Positions 5,857 through 6,975 of a stretch of 6,975 nt of DNA are shown piece after piece. The position numbers and the translations under genes are program-made. Under the pieces are notes generated by a model. That model searched no databases. It had not been told where the DNA came from and saw nothing but the letters and a program-made list of their open reading frames with translations. Source of the DNA: CBDCUC01 sp965222485 (GTDB lineage Bacteria; Pseudomonadota; Alphaproteobacteria; Rhizobiales; Hyphomicrobiaceae); contig CBDCUC010000026.1 of NCBI GenBank assembly GCA_965222485.1, forward strand, positions 1 through 6,975, in the 5' to 3' direction. The first letter of the stretch is position 1. Each line of letters opens with the position of its first letter.

Positions 5857-6708
5857 TTAGGTTTGTTCCTTGCGTCGCGCCATGAAGGCCAGTCTCTCGA
5901 ACAAGTGGACGTCTTGTTCGTTTTTCAAAAGCGCGCCATGCAGCGGCGGGATAAGCTTTCGCGGATTTGTTTCGCGCAACGTCGCGGCGTCAATATCTTC
6001 GTTTAGCAGAAGCTTAATCCAGTCGAGAAGCTCGGAGGTTGAGGGCTTCTTCTTTATGCCTGCAACATCACGAATGTCATAGAACACCCGCAGTGCCTCG
6101 GAGACCAGACGGTCTTTCAAACCAGGAAAATGTACGTCGACGATATCGCGCATGGTGTCGGTGTCGGGGAACTTGATGAAATGGAAGAAACAACGGCGCA
6201 GGAATGCGTCGGGCAGCTCCTTTTCATTGTTCGATGTAATGATTACAATTGGCCTGGTCTCGGCCTTTACGGTTTCACCGGTTTCGTAGACGTGAAATTC
6301 CATGCGGTCGAGTTCCTGTAGCAGGTCGTTTGGGAACTCTATGTCTGCTTTTGTCTATCTCATCGATGAGCAAACACAGGGCGTTGCGGGGATGTAAACG
6401 CATCCCACAATTTGCCGCGCCGAATGTAGTTGGCAATGTCTTTGACCCGCTCATCTCCGAGTTGGCTGTCGCGCAGTCGAGAGACGGCGTCGTATTCGTA
6501 AAGGCCCTGCTGAGCCTTTGTGGTTGACTTGATGTGCCACTCGATAATGGGTGCGCCAATTGCTTTGGCGACTTCCAGTGCCAGAACCGTCTTGCCCGTT
6601 CCCCGGCTCTCCCTTGACCAGGAGAGGTCGTTCCAAGGTTATGGCCGCATTGACCGCGATCGTGAGGTCATCAGTGGTGATATAGGTTTCGGTACCTTCA
6701 AATTTCAT
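5857..6708 (-). pseudogene. MoxR-family AAA+ ATPase gene, broken by three +1 frameshifts
   Basis: Read through the shifts, this encodes about 282 residues of a MoxR-type AAA+ ATPase, a full-length member that would act as a chaperone-like ATPase, often with a VWA-domain partner. It starts at ATG 6708, preceded by AAGGGA (minus strand, 5-base spacer): MKFEGTETYITTDDL, then ERPLLVKGEPG. One extra base near 6599-6600 breaks the Walker A GEPGTGKT. The next frame gives TVLALEVAKAIGAPIIEW and then KSTTKAQQGLYEYDAVSRLR. A second extra base at 6372-6374 falls before Walker B (LLIDEID). A third at 6349-6352 falls in DKADIEFPNDLL. The rest is intact: MEFHVYETGET, sensor 1 IVIITSNNEK, arginine-finger region LPDAFLRRCFFHF, and C-terminus HGALLKNEQDVHLFERLAFM. 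As written, translation would stop after 85 codons (stop at 6451-6453). Each extra base lengthens a short run of one base, so sequencing or assembly error is a serious alternative to real decay. Confidence 0.88.
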
Positions 6709-6975
6709 GGGGGTCCCTTGGCGTCGACGGCTGCGGTCGTTTCTCTCCGGCCCAACAGGAGGCATGCCTGTCTGGAAAATTGGGGTTCAGATCGCGTGTT
6801 CTTAACTGCTTGATATGGTGTCGGGCAACTCCCTTGGACTGATGCAACGTGCTTGGTCCGGTGGGACAAGGGGTTTCGGGCCGGTGCCCAACCCTATTGA
6901 ATATAGACTTGAGATAGGCACTGCCCGTGCCGGTGCGGGAGCCGGCACCATCTTCACTTGGGCTTGCAACAAACG
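6709..6975. other. Unresolved stretch upstream of the MoxR gene
   Basis: No gene can be assigned with confidence. A minus-strand frame is open from the right edge to TAA 6802-6804 (57 residues, Pro- and Ala-rich start). A plus-strand frame is open from ATG 6815 to the right edge (53 codons, Gly- and Ala-rich, no clear ribosome-binding site). They overlap, so at most one is likely real. A perfect inverted repeat GTGCCGG/CCGGCAC (6927-6933 and 6942-6948, 8-base loop) lies inside both and has no T-run, so it is not an obvious terminator. Confidence 0.4.

Noticed and set aside
6349..6600. Programmed ribosomal frameshifting as an explanation for the frame changes in the MoxR gene.
   Set aside because: Three separate shifts in one short gene, without slippery heptamers or stimulatory structures, and none known for this family. 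Mutation or sequencing error is far simpler.

Overview
The window looks like chromosomal DNA of an alphaproteobacterium, most likely of the Hyphomicrobiales. Three things point there: a Porin_2-type outer-membrane porin with the family's mature N-terminus and terminal Phe, a ycjX-ycjF pair in the alphaproteobacterial arrangement, and a MoxR-family AAA+ ATPase of the ~280-residue alphaproteobacterial type. All well-supported genes lie on the minus strand. There is no sign of an insertion sequence, phage, CRISPR array, tRNA or rRNA.

Layout, left to right: (1) 1-49, the first 16 codons of a porin that continues beyond the left edge. (2) 50-512, an intergenic stretch holding a possible 54-codon plus-strand lipoprotein ORF and a strong hairpin terminator. 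(3) 513-1868, a complete 451-residue porin. Together with the truncated one it forms a tandem paralogous pair. (4) 1869-2392, no convincing gene. (5) 2393-3475 and 3510-5060, ycjF and ycjX, transcribed ycjX then ycjF with 34 bases between them. Both starts are reassigned here from ribosome-binding sites. (6) 5061-5856, about 0.8 kb with no long gene. It contains a probable 28-residue single-pass membrane peptide with a good ribosome-binding site (5341-5427), upstream of ycjX on the same strand. (7) 5857-6708, a MoxR-family ATPase whose reading frame is broken by three one-base insertions, the first inside the Walker A motif. Together they return to the original frame. (8) 6709-6975, unresolved sequence with short open frames on both strands.

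The porins would provide passive diffusion across the outer membrane. YcjX (P-loop NTPase) and YcjF (polytopic inner-membrane protein) are a conserved pair that in enterobacteria belongs to the phage-shock envelope-stress regulon, so the centre of the window has a cell-envelope theme. The MoxR ATPase would normally act as a chaperone with a von Willebrand A-domain partner, but none is encoded next to it on its downstream side.

The points most worth a second look are the clustered frameshifts in the MoxR gene, the 28-residue membrane peptide next to ycjX, and the possible small lipoprotein converging on the porin terminator. I do not see a clearly new multi-gene system.
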